Source of the DNA: Streptomyces sp. NBC_01016
GTDB taxonomy: Bacteria > Actinomycetota > Actinomycetes > Streptomycetales > Streptomycetaceae
Reading direction: 5' to 3'
Assembly (NCBI RefSeq): GCF_026341035.1
Contig: NZ_JAPEOQ010000002.1
Coordinates: 1,054,001 to 1,118,000 of the forward strand
DNA length: 64,000 nucleotides
Part shown: positions 51,885 through 59,912 of the stretch, piece after piece
Layout: each line of letters opens with the position of its first letter
Position numbering within the stretch: the stretch's first letter is position 1
The notes under the pieces: generated by a model
The model's database searches: none
What the model saw: only the letters and a program-made list of their open reading frames with translations
What the model was told of the DNA's origin: nothing
Position numbers and translations under genes: made by a program

Positions 51885-53726
51885 TCAGGGGCGGAAGCGC
51901 AGCACCTGCGGGTCGTGGTCGCTGATCTGGTCGTGGAACTCGCTGTTGATGTGCACGCTGTCGTACGCGAACGCGTCCTTCGCCACGATCGACGGGCTGA
52001 TCAGGATCTGGTCGAGGACCTGGCTGTTGCCCTGGTAGTCATACGTATAACGCTCGTGCTTCGGCAGGCTCTTGATCGCCGACCAGAGCGCGCCGCCGGC
52101 CTCCAGGCGCTGCGTCGTGCCGGAGAACTCGAAGTCGTTGATGTCGCCGAGCGTGATCACGTCCGCGTTGCGCTGCGCCTTCAGGATGTCCTTGGCGAAG
52201 GCGTTCACCGCCGTCGCCTGCGCGTGCCGCTGCGTCTCGGAGGAGCGCGCGGGCGGCTGGTACTGGGAGGTCAGGCCCTGATCGCCGCCCTTGGACGCGA
52301 AGTGGTTGGCGATCACGAAGACGGGCTTGCCGCGGAACGTGAACTCGCCGGCCAGCGGCTTGCGGCTGTTCGCCCACGCGGCGTCGCCCGGCGCCACGCG
52401 GCCGGGCGACGCGGTGAGTGCCGCCTTGCCGTTCTTGCTGGTCACGCCCACCGGCGTGGTGGCGTCGCCGCCGGGGCGGTCGGTGAAGGACACGCGGTCC
52501 GGGTTGAACAGGAAGGCCTGGCGGATGTTGCCGCCCGGCTCGCCGCCGTCCTTGTTGTTCTCCGGGTCGATCGACCGCCAGTCGTAGCGGGGCCCGCCCG
52601 CGGCGACGATCGCGTCGATCAGCTTGCCCATCGTCGCGTCGGCGGCGACCGTCCCGTCGTTCTTCGCGCCGTTGTTGTCCTGGATCTCCTCCAGGGACAC
52701 GATGTCGGGCGAGCGGAGGTGGTCGACGATCGCGGCCGCGTGCGCGTCGAAGGTGGCGTCGGACGGGTCGAGGTTCTCCACGTTGTACGTCGCCACGGCC
52801 AGCTCGCCCGGCTTCTGCGCGCGGGTCGTCTCGCGCTGGGGTCCTGACTGCTTCAGGTTGCCCAACTCCCGTGCCACCAGCGTGTATCCGCCGTACTGGT
52901 TGAAGTCGAGCGGGCCCCCGGTGGCGCCGGTCAGGGTGTCGCCGACGTCGGCCACCGGGAAGTCGTCGATCGCCCCGAGCGACTGGATCTGAAGGCGTCC
53001 GCCGTTCTGGTCCTCGTACGAGGAGTAGCGGGTGCCACCGCGCTTCGTACGGTTCTCGTGCGGCTTCACCGTGACCCACAGCTCGCCGTACGCGTCGGAC
53101 GCGGTGACGACCCGGGAGGAGCCGACGCGGACGTTCTGGCCCTCCAGGGACTCGTAGTAGTCGAGGGCGTACGCCCTGGGGCGCAGCGGCAGCTTGTCGA
53201 TCGAGCCGTTCGCCGCCGGGTCGCCCTTCGGCGCGTACGCGTCCGGGACCGACTTGTCGCTGATCGTGGTGACCGGCACCGGGTTGCCCGACGAGTTCAC
53301 GGTCACGGTCGGCTTCGTCAGCTCGGTGAGCGACTGGTTGCCGGAGGAGGCGCCGCCGGGCACGTACTCGGAGACCGTTCCGGAGACGGTGACGGCGTCT
53401 CCGGCCTTCACGGTGGGAGTGGAACTCGTGAAGACGAAGACACCCTCGCTGGTGGCCGGGTCGGCGTCGGGGCTTGTGTCCTGGAACCAGAAGCCGCGGG
53501 ACGAGCCGTACGTTCTGACGCCCGTCACCACCCCCGTCACGCCTGTGACCTGCTGTCCGGCGAGCGGGGATATGCGGGTGGCGCCCTGGATGTCGTGGAT
53601 GGCGACGTCGGCGGCCGCGGCCGGGTGGGCGGGGAGCGTGGCGAGGGTGCCGGACACCGCCGCGCAGGCGACGGTCAGCGCGGCGAGGCGCGAGCGGGAG
53701 AACGGGTGGGACGTCGAATGGGACAA
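51885..53726 (-). CDS. Secreted endonuclease/exonuclease/phosphatase family protein
   Basis: A 613-residue exported protein. The start is a TTG at 53726, because GGAGGATCCG is right upstream; the frame extends to 53843 without a ribosome site. A Sec signal (RSRLAALTVACAAVSGTLAT, cut near HPAAAA-DV) precedes an N-terminal OB-like domain. The EEP catalytic part contains ATYNVENLDPSDATF, DIVSLEEIQDNNG, FVIANHFASKGGD, VITLGDINDFEFSG and ISDHDPQVLRF. It likely hydrolyses nucleic acid or phosphodiesters outside the cell. Confidence 0.92.
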   Translation of the reverse strand: MSHSTSHPFSRSRLAALTVACAAVSGTLATLPAHPAAAADVAIHDIQGATRISPLAGQQVTGVTGVVTGVRTYGSSRGFWFQDTSPDADPATSEGVFVFTSSTPTVKAGDAVTVSGTVSEYVPGGASSGNQSLTELTKPTVTVNSSGNPVPVTTISDKSVPDAYAPKGDPAANGSIDKLPLRPRAYALDYYESLEGQNVRVGSSRVVTASDAYGELWVTVKPHENRTKRGGTRYSSYEDQNGGRLQIQSLGAIDDFPVADVGDTLTGATGGPLDFNQYGGYTLVARELGNLKQSGPQRETTRAQKPGELAVATYNVENLDPSDATFDAHAAAIVDHLRSPDIVSLEEIQDNNGAKNDGTVAADATMGKLIDAIVAAGGPRYDWRSIDPENNKDGGEPGGNIRQAFLFNPDRVSFTDRPGGDATTPVGVTSKNGKAALTASPGRVAPGDAAWANSRKPLAGEFTFRGKPVFVIANHFASKGGDQGLTSQYQPPARSSETQRHAQATAVNAFAKDILKAQRNADVITLGDINDFEFSGTTQRLEAGGALWSAIKSLPKHERYTYDYQGNSQVLDQILISPSIVAKDAFAYDSVHINSEFHDQISDHDPQVLRFRP

Positions 53727-54001
53727 CGGATCCTCCGGGGACGTGCGGCCGGCGGGGTGCCGGGACGTGGTGGCGGAGCGGGGGCCGCGGGGCGGGGCGC
53801 GTCGTGGGCGCCGTACGCCCTCGTGTACTTCTACGCGCGTCAATTTCCGTCCTGCGCGCGCGAGTTGTCAAGGTTTCGCGGGTGTCGGGGACGTTAGGGG
53901 AAGTCGACCGGTCAGTGAACCCGGCAGCATGGGTGCAAATCCGTCTAGGCTGGGCGGTCGCAACGTAGGCCTCATGTACGTCCCCCTAGGAGAACCAGCC
54001 G

Positions 54002-55432
54002 ATGTCAGACAGCTCCCCCCTGCCGCCGGTGCGGCTGCCCGCCGAAGCGGAGCTGGCGCGGGACGCCCTTGCCACCCCCCTCCTGTCCCGCGCGGTGAAG
54101 CTCGCCCGCTGGGCCGGCCCCGAGACCCGGGTCGGCGCGGGCGGAGAACTCGTCGAGGAGCAGCTGCCCGCCGCCGCGGCCGAGCTGGCGCTCACCGACG
54201 ACGAGGACGGCGCCGCGTACGCGAGCGAGGCCTGGCGCATCGCCGTCGACACCGGCCTCGTGGAGATCGTCGACGAGGAGGAGGGCACCGTCACGGTCGG
54301 CGAGGAGCTCGGCACGCTCACCTCGGGCGGCCCCTCCGACGTGCTCACGCTGTGGCTGGGCGCGCTCGACACCGTGCTCGCCGACGCCAGTGTGCCCGAC
54401 CTCGACGACCTGGTCGGAGCCATGGAGGAGGGCGGAGAGATCGACTTCTCGCAGCTCGACTGGGACCCCGAGGCGGAGTCCGAGTTCCTGGAGGGCGTGC
54501 TCGGCAATCTGTATCTGCTGACCGTCAGCGAGGGCGGCGCAGGCGAGGAGGCCGTGCCGCTGCCCGCGCTCGCCGCGTCGATGATCGTGCCCGACGACAT
54601 GGGCGAGCCGACGGACGACGTCCTTGAGCAGGTCTCGGACGCGATGATGCGGCTCGACGACCAGTTCCGGCTGCTCGACCCGATCGGCCTCGTGGAGTTC
54701 CAGCCGGTCGACGAGGCGCTCATGGCGGACGCCGAGGAGCCGGTGGCCGAGCCGGTCGACGACGGTGACGTCTCCCGTTACGGGATGGTGCGGCTCACGC
54801 CTCTCGGCCTGTACGGGGTCCGGGCGCGGATGCTCGAAGCCGGTCTGGACGCCCCGGCCGTCGGCGACCTCGCCGACAAGGGCGCCGACGCGCTGCTCGA
54901 CGGCACCGCCGCGTTTCCGCAGGCCGCGGCGCAGGTCGAGATCGAGGGGTGGCTCGCGCGGCGCGAACCGCTGGGCGCGGCGCGGGAGTTGCTGGGTGCG
55001 GCGCGTGGGGCCGACGAGTGGGGGCCGCTGCGGCGGCTGCGGTGTCAGCAGGCGCTGTCGCTGGTCGGCGCGGAGGCCGAGCCGGCGCTGCGGGAGGTCC
55101 TCGACGATGCGGAGCTGGGTGGGCTAGCCCGGGTGTGGCTGGCCGAGCACGGGTTCGCGGATGTGCCGGCGCCGTCGCAGGACCTGGTGTTCTGGCTGAC
55201 CGTCGACACGATCGCTGCGCAGCTTTCGGTGGAAGGTAACTCGGACGAGCTGCAGGCGTTGGTGGAGGGGCTTGCGGCGCAGCACAGTGGGTTTTTCTCG
55301 GCGGCGTGGCGGGTTGAGCATCCCGCTACCGCGGATGTGTTGGAGGCGATGGGCCGGTTGCATCCCGACAAGAAGGTGGCCAAGGAAGCGCGTAAGGCGG
55401 CGTTCAAGGCTCGGTCCGCCAACGGAAGTTGA
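54002..55432 (+). CDS. Large acidic helical protein of unknown function
   Basis: A 476-residue protein with no signal or membrane helix. It is very rich in Asp/Glu in the first half (TDDEDGAAYA, VDEEEGTVTVGEELG). The second half has HEAT-like repeated helices: LRRLRCQQALSLVGAEAEPA, LREVLDDAELGGLARVWLAE and HPDKKVAKEARKAAFKAR. This composition occurs in conserved Streptomyces proteins of unknown role. TAGGAGAA precedes the ATG and a TAGGCT -10-like box is at 53946-53951. Confidence 0.8.
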   Translation: MSDSSPLPPVRLPAEAELARDALATPLLSRAVKLARWAGPETRVGAGGELVEEQLPAAAAELALTDDEDGAAYASEAWRIAVDTGLVEIVDEEEGTVTVGEELGTLTSGGPSDVLTLWLGALDTVLADASVPDLDDLVGAMEEGGEIDFSQLDWDPEAESEFLEGVLGNLYLLTVSEGGAGEEAVPLPALAASMIVPDDMGEPTDDVLEQVSDAMMRLDDQFRLLDPIGLVEFQPVDEALMADAEEPVAEPVDDGDVSRYGMVRLTPLGLYGVRARMLEAGLDAPAVGDLADKGADALLDGTAAFPQAAAQVEIEGWLARREPLGAARELLGAARGADEWGPLRRLRCQQALSLVGAEAEPALREVLDDAELGGLARVWLAEHGFADVPAPSQDLVFWLTVDTIAAQLSVEGNSDELQALVEGLAAQHSGFFSAAWRVEHPATADVLEAMGRLHPDKKVAKEARKAAFKARSANGS

Positions 55433-55446
55433 GGGGGCGTCACCCC

Positions 55447-55486
55447 GGGCCCGCAACGGTGTTGCGGACCCGGGGCTCTGCCCCGG
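55447..55486. terminator. Double hairpin between convergent genes
   Basis: Hairpin one is 55447-55457 with 55461-55471 (11 bp, one mismatch). Hairpin two is CCGGGGC/GCCCCGG at 55470-55486. It lies between the 476-residue gene and the protease operon. Confidence 0.75.
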
Positions 55487-55494
55487 ACCCCGCT
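55470..55494 (+). repeat. 25-base dispersed intergenic repeat, copy 2
   Basis: Identical to 36946-36970. This kind of G/C-rich palindromic block after genes is common in Streptomyces genomes. Confidence 0.85.
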
Positions 55495-55526
55495 GGCTCT
55501 CGTTTGAAAGGCGGGGCTTCAGTGGG

Positions 55527-55973
55527 TCAGCACAGATACCGCGTCGTGTGCTTGAACGACGATGACGCGCCGTCGAAGCCGTACGTGCCGCGGTACGACG
55601 GTGGGTTCTGGAATTCGCCGACCACGGTGATCGTGGAGGCGCAGGAACCCTGGTCCGAGCGCTTCGCGTCCAGGCGGATGGTGTCGCCGATGAAGCCGCC
55701 CGTGATGTCCCACGGGGCGCCGCAGATGCCGGACGTGATCTGGCCGCCGGTCACCACGAAGGGGTGCGTGTTCGGGTTTACCTTCGCGGTGATGGCGAAG
55801 GTGACCGAGCCGTTGTTCAGCTCCAGCTTGCAGTCGACCGTGAGGGCCTCCGCAGAGACGTCGCGCTGCGCGGCGAACGCCTCGTCGCGCGTCTTGACCT
55901 CCGCGCCCTGCGGGTTGTGGAAGCGGTGCTCCCCGCGGGTCTGGCCCTTGCCCTTGCGTGCCTGAGTACTCAT
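55527..55973 (-). CDS. 148-residue beta-rich protein of unknown function in the protease operon
   Basis: A 148-residue soluble protein. The first 40 residues are charged (QARKGKGQTRGEHRFHNPQG), then a beta-rich part with LTVDCKLELNNGSVTFAITA, HPFVVTGGQITSGICGAPWD and YRGTYGFDGASSSFKHTTRY. Four Cys (CKLEL, GICGAP, GSCAST, RYLC) at the ends could form bonds or a site. AGGAGG precedes the ATG by 7 bases. It begins 11 bases after the protease stop, so it is cotranscribed; being a partner, inhibitor or substrate of the protease is inference. Confidence 0.7.
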   Translation of the reverse strand: MSTQARKGKGQTRGEHRFHNPQGAEVKTRDEAFAAQRDVSAEALTVDCKLELNNGSVTFAITAKVNPNTHPFVVTGGQITSGICGAPWDITGGFIGDTIRLDAKRSDQGSCASTITVVGEFQNPPSYRGTYGFDGASSSFKHTTRYLC

Positions 55974-55984
55974 CACGTCACCTC

Positions 55985-57139
55985 CTATGCCAGCTGCTCG
56001 GAGATCTCCACACGCAGCAGCGCGCGGACGTTCTCGATGTGGTTCTCGACCGTGACCGTCGACGAACCGGCGAACAGCAGGCCGACCGCCACGTTGTCGT
56101 AGGACGTGACCAGGGATCCGGAGTCGCCGCCGGCCGACATGACCGTGGTGAGGATCTGGTCCTTGAAGCGGGCCGTGCCCGCCGTGCCGTAGTTGACGTC
56201 GACCGTGGCGTCGACCGAGATGATCCGGCCGAAGGACACGTTCGTCGTGCGGCCCGTCTTCTTCACGAGGTCGCCGACCGCGACGTTCGCCTTGCGGCGC
56301 CAGGCGCGCGGCGCGCCGCTGAAGTACTGCTCGCGCGTGGCGTCCTGGAACGGGACCTCGCCGAGCGCCGCGTCGACCACGTTGTTCTGGCGCTCCAGCG
56401 GGGTCTGCGGGGCGAACTGGATGGTGATGAAGCGGGACAGCGTGGCGATGCGGTCCGCGGGGTCCGTGCCGCCGTCGAACCGGCCGGGCTGCACGATGGC
56501 GCTGCCCAGTTGGGCCCGGTTGGAGTCGGCGAGGACGTGGTTGTTGGAGAGGATGTAGAACTTCGCCGGGGTGCCGAGCCCGGGTCCCGGCGGGTCCACC
56601 GTGGCGCCCCGCAGGAAGTCGTAGACCACGCTGCCGAGGGTGCCCGCGGTGATGGACACGTTGCCGACCGAGAAGCCGGAGGGGCACGGCCGCATGCGGC
56701 GTACGAGCTGCTGCGGTTCGAAGGTTCCCAGGCCGCCAAGGTCTTCGAGCAGGGGCTGGCCGGCGCCGGAGAACTGCTGGGAGATACCGCCGTCGGGGCC
56801 GTACGTGACCTCTTCGGAGCGGGCTCCGGAGGGGCGGCTCTGCCGGCGCTGGGCGGAGATGTGGCCGACGGCCACGATGTCGGTCGGGGTGCCGTCGTCC
56901 ATCTGACGCGGAATCACATCCCGCTCGGGCAACAGCGATTCGGGCACCTTCTGGGTCACGAAGACGAGAACGGCCTCCTCGCCCGTCGGCTCGCCGTTCT
57001 GCCATTTCACGCCGTGGCCGAAGCCGACCACATTGGCAAGGGGCGCCTCGCGCCGCAGGAAGTCACTGGTCGCTTGCTGCCGGGAGCTGTCGCTGAGCTG
57101 TCCTCCGGCGGGTCCGCGCATCAATTCGGGCTGGCGCAC
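55985..57139 (-). CDS. Cytoplasmic trypsin-like serine protease with an N-terminal accessory domain
   Basis: A 384-residue protein with no signal peptide or membrane helix. Residues about 35-98 form a small domain (VVGFGHGV, AVLVFVTQKVPESLL, RDVIPRQMDDGTP). The trypsin-fold part has catalytic-type His201 (YILSNNHVLAD), Asp256 (VVDAALGEV) and Ser340 (SAGGDSGSLV). The pattern resembles NAL1-like and related bacterial proteases. GTG at 57139 after GAGGTGG. The residue assignments come from motif matches, not from structure. Confidence 0.85.
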   Translation of the reverse strand: MRQPELMRGPAGGQLSDSSRQQATSDFLRREAPLANVVGFGHGVKWQNGEPTGEEAVLVFVTQKVPESLLPERDVIPRQMDDGTPTDIVAVGHISAQRRQSRPSGARSEEVTYGPDGGISQQFSGAGQPLLEDLGGLGTFEPQQLVRRMRPCPSGFSVGNVSITAGTLGSVVYDFLRGATVDPPGPGLGTPAKFYILSNNHVLADSNRAQLGSAIVQPGRFDGGTDPADRIATLSRFITIQFAPQTPLERQNNVVDAALGEVPFQDATREQYFSGAPRAWRRKANVAVGDLVKKTGRTTNVSFGRIISVDATVDVNYGTAGTARFKDQILTTVMSAGGDSGSLVTSYDNVAVGLLFAGSSTVTVENHIENVRALLRVEISEQLA

Positions 57140-57189
57140 GCCAGACCACCTCTTCTTCCCCTGACTTTCACTGAAGTGCGGGGGTTACC

Positions 57190-57429
57190 TCACAACTCGT
57201 CATCCTGCGCGCGCACTTCGCCGATCGCGAGCACGCGCACCGGTACCCCGTCGAGTGCTGTGGGGATGACATCCTCCGCACGGAGCCGGTCGCGGGGCAC
57301 TTTGCGGGTCACGAAGACGACGATGACGTCCTCGCCCGAGTGCTCGTCCTTCCCGGTCCCGACTCCGGTGACATGGGCCAGCTTCATCAGCCGGCTCTCA
57401 TGGAGGCCGCGTGCCTGTCGTACGTCCAT
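57190..57429 (-). CDS. Stand-alone paralogue of the protease N-terminal domain
   Basis: A 79-residue protein. It aligns across most of its length with residues about 37-96 of the next protease: VTGVGTGKDEHSGEDVIVVF versus VVGFGHGVKWQNGEPTGEEA region, then VFVTRKVPRDRLRAEDVIP versus VFVTQKVPESLLPERDVIP, then DGVPVRVLAIGEVRA versus DGTPTDIVAVGHISA. About half the positions match. GGGGTGG lies upstream of the ATG. Function unknown; it may compete with or regulate the domain in the protease. Confidence 0.7.
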   Translation of the reverse strand: MDVRQARGLHESRLMKLAHVTGVGTGKDEHSGEDVIVVFVTRKVPRDRLRAEDVIPTALDGVPVRVLAIGEVRAQDDEL

Positions 57430-57483
57430 CGGCTCGCCACCCCCTCGGTGGGTGATGCGGGCAGGAGACTCTCTGCTCCAGTC

Positions 57484-57512
57484 TGTCTATTGCCGCACGG
57501 CAGTCCGGTCAA
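57484..57512 (-). promoter_or_regulatory. Promoter of the protease operon
   Basis: On the minus strand TTGACC (57512-57507), 17 bases, TAGACA (57489-57484). This is a nearly ideal housekeeping-sigma promoter. Transcription would start near 57477, some 48 bases before the 79-residue gene. Confidence 0.75.
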
Positions 57513-57578
57513 GGCGTTCTGCGTGAAATCTTGGGTTTGGGTGCGTGATGCACCTGTTGACCTTCTTTACGAAGATTC

Positions 57579-58352
57579 TCACGTACGCAGGTACGAAGCG
57601 CCGTTCAGGTCGAGGACGGTGCCGGAGGCCCACTGTGCGGCCGGTGAGGCGAGCCACAGGACGGAGTCGGCGATCTCCTCGGCCGAGGCCACGCGGCCGA
57701 ACGGGCTCTGCGCGCGCACCTCGTCGGTCAGCCGGTGCGCCACCCGCTCCGTCTCGATGAAGCCGGGTGCCACCGACGCCACCCCGATCCCGTGCGGCGC
57801 GAGCGCCACCGCGAGGGACTGGCCGAGCGCGTGCACGGCGGCCTTCGTCGCCCCGTACGCCGGGTGGTCGGGCTCGCCCTTGAACGCGCCGCGCGAGCCG
57901 ATGTTGACGATCCGGCCCGCCGTGCCCTGCCCGATCATGCGCTGCGCGGCGAGGTGACTGAGGTTCGCGGTGCCGAGCAGGTTCACGGAGACATGGCTCT
58001 GCCACAGCCGGGTCCACTCCTCGTACGGGGTGGTGGCCGGCGGGTGCGGCAGGTTCACGGCCGCGTTGTTGACCAGGACGTCGAGGCCGCCGAGGCCCTC
58101 GGCCGCCCGCTCGGCGACGGACGCCGCGCCCTCGGGGGCGGAGATGTCGCCGCCGACGAGGACGTGCCCCTCCCCGGCGAGCGAGTCGAGCGTGGCCTGC
58201 GCCTCGTCCTCCCGCGAGCCGTAGTGCACCGCCACCCGGTCGCCGTTGGCCGCGAAGGCGCGGGCGAGGGCCCGGCCGAGGCCGCGCGAGGCCCCGGAGA
58301 CAAGGACGCGGCGGCCGGACGGCGGAAGGTTCACGGAATTCACGGAAGTCAT
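57579..58352 (-). CDS. Short-chain dehydrogenase/reductase
   Basis: A 257-residue SDR oxidoreductase. Cofactor motif VLVSGASRGLGRALA (TGxxxGxG), NNAAVN, the catalytic Ser in NIGSRGAFKG and YGATK with Tyr/Lys. The C-terminal LASPAAQWASGTVLDLNGA is typical of FabG-like enzymes. Substrate unknown; NADP use is suggested by the basic SR in the first motif only weakly. ATG at 58352, divergent from the phosphatase gene. Confidence 0.93.
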   Translation of the reverse strand: MTSVNSVNLPPSGRRVLVSGASRGLGRALARAFAANGDRVAVHYGSREDEAQATLDSLAGEGHVLVGGDISAPEGAASVAERAAEGLGGLDVLVNNAAVNLPHPPATTPYEEWTRLWQSHVSVNLLGTANLSHLAAQRMIGQGTAGRIVNIGSRGAFKGEPDHPAYGATKAAVHALGQSLAVALAPHGIGVASVAPGFIETERVAHRLTDEVRAQSPFGRVASAEEIADSVLWLASPAAQWASGTVLDLNGASYLRT

Positions 58353-58371
58353 GGAGGTGGGCCCCTTGGCG

Positions 58372-58400
58372 TTGGACGGTGTTCAACCGCCGTTTATACG
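58372..58400 (+). promoter_or_regulatory. Candidate promoter of the PhoX-like gene
   Basis: TTGGAC (58372-58377), 17 bases, TATACG (58395-58400). A PHO-box-like direct repeat overlaps it. Confidence 0.5.
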
Positions 58401-58402
58401 CG
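58381..58402 (+). promoter_or_regulatory. Possible PHO box
   Basis: Two 11-base units, GTTCAACCGCC and GTTTATACGCG, in the spacing of PhoP sites (consensus GTTCACCCGGC-like). The first matches well, the second only in part. Confidence 0.35.
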
Positions 58403-58468
58403 AGCGAGAACGTATGGCCGAAAACAGGGCCCGTTCACTCTCATCGATCATTACGGGAGACAGCCAGC

Positions 58469-59908
58469 ATGTCGCTCACTCGCAGGGACTTCACCAGACG
58501 ATCCGCGGCCACCGGCGCCGGTATCGCACTCGCCGGGTCCGTCGGCTCCCTGGCCACCGCGCCGAACGCCCTCGCGGCCACCGACGACGCGGACGTCGAC
58601 GTACTCAAGGGCAAGGACAAGGGCGTCGGCTACGGCCCGCTGGTCGACGACCCCGACGGCATCCTCGCGCTGCCCGAGGGCTTCTCGTACAAGGTCATCA
58701 CGTACTGCGGGAAGACCAAGCTGGAGTCCGGCGAGTTCACGCCCTCCAACCACGACGGCACCGCCACCTTCGCGGGCCCGCGCGGCGCCACGCTGCTCGT
58801 CAACAACCACGAGCTGGCGGGCGCCCGCGCCGACTGGCCGCACCCGGTGCCGCTGACCGAGGGCCTCGTCTACGACCCGATGGCGGCCGGCGGCTGCACC
58901 GTCGTCGAGGTGCGCCGCGGCGGCGAGGTCGCCGAGTGGGTCGGCATCGCGGGCACCGCCACCAACTGCGCGGGCGGGCACACCCCGTGGAACACCTGGC
59001 TGACCTGCGAGGAGACCGAGGACAAGGCCGGTAAGAACGGCTTCACCAAGGACCACGGCTACGTCTTCGAGGTCGACCCGGCGGACCACCGGGCCAACCG
59101 CGCGCCCAAGCCCATCAAGGCGTTCGGCCGGTACGCCCACGAGGCCGTCGTCATCGACCCCAAGCGCGGCCACGCCTACCTCACCGAGGACGCCTCCGGC
59201 CCCAACGGTCTGCTCTACCGCTGGGTTCCGCCGAAGGGCTTCGAGCACGGCCGCGGCAAGCTGCGCACCCTCGCGGACGACGCGGGCGTGCTGCAGGCGA
59301 CCCGGTGCTTCGACTCGGGCGGCCGCTTCGTCGACGACCTGTCCCGCGCCACGAAGCTCGGCACGACGTACGGCGTCGACTGGGTCGACGTCCCCGACCG
59401 CGACGCCAAGTCGGTGTCCACGCGCAAGCAGTTCAAGGACGGCGAGATCACCCGCGCCCGCAAGCTCGAGGGCATGTGGTGGGGTGACGGCGGCGCCTAC
59501 GTCGTCTCCTCGTACGCCCGCGAGGAGAGCCCCGTCGCGCACGACGGCCAGGTCTGGTTCTACGACCCCAAGCGCCGCACCCTCACCCTGAAGGTGCTGC
59601 TCGGCGTCAACCCGGACCCGTCGAAGGACGGCGCCCTCGACGGCCCGGACAACATCACCGTCTCCCCGTACGGCGGTCTGGTCATCTCCGAGGACGGCGA
59701 GGGCATCCAGCACCTGTTCGGGGCGACCGAGCGGGGCCGTACGTACCCGATCGCGCGCAACGACCTCAACATCGGCACCGAGACGGAGCCGGAGTACAGC
59801 GAGATGACGGGCGTGACCTTCTCGCCCGACGGCTCGACCCTCTACGCCAACATCCAGAACCCCGGCATCATGCTGGCGATCAAGGGCCCCTGGAAGCGTC
59901 AGCGCTGA
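58469..59908 (+). CDS. PhoX-family (DUF839) phosphatase, Tat-exported
   Basis: A 479-residue exported protein. The Tat signal is SLTRRDFTRRSAATGAGIAL (twin Arg), cut near NALAA-TD. Beta-propeller PhoX sequence follows: YGPLVDDPDGILALPEGFSY, LLVNNHELAGARADWP, NCAGGHTPWNTWLTCEET, YAHEAVVIDPKRGHAYLTED and DNITVSPYGGLVISEDGEG. PhoX enzymes use calcium/iron to release phosphate from esters outside the cell. ATG at 58469 with CGGGAGA upstream; the frame to 58379 lacks one. Confidence 0.92.
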   Translation: MSLTRRDFTRRSAATGAGIALAGSVGSLATAPNALAATDDADVDVLKGKDKGVGYGPLVDDPDGILALPEGFSYKVITYCGKTKLESGEFTPSNHDGTATFAGPRGATLLVNNHELAGARADWPHPVPLTEGLVYDPMAAGGCTVVEVRRGGEVAEWVGIAGTATNCAGGHTPWNTWLTCEETEDKAGKNGFTKDHGYVFEVDPADHRANRAPKPIKAFGRYAHEAVVIDPKRGHAYLTEDASGPNGLLYRWVPPKGFEHGRGKLRTLADDAGVLQATRCFDSGGRFVDDLSRATKLGTTYGVDWVDVPDRDAKSVSTRKQFKDGEITRARKLEGMWWGDGGAYVVSSYAREESPVAHDGQVWFYDPKRRTLTLKVLLGVNPDPSKDGALDGPDNITVSPYGGLVISEDGEGIQHLFGATERGRTYPIARNDLNIGTETEPEYSEMTGVTFSPDGSTLYANIQNPGIMLAIKGPWKRQR

Positions 59909-59912
59909 GCGG

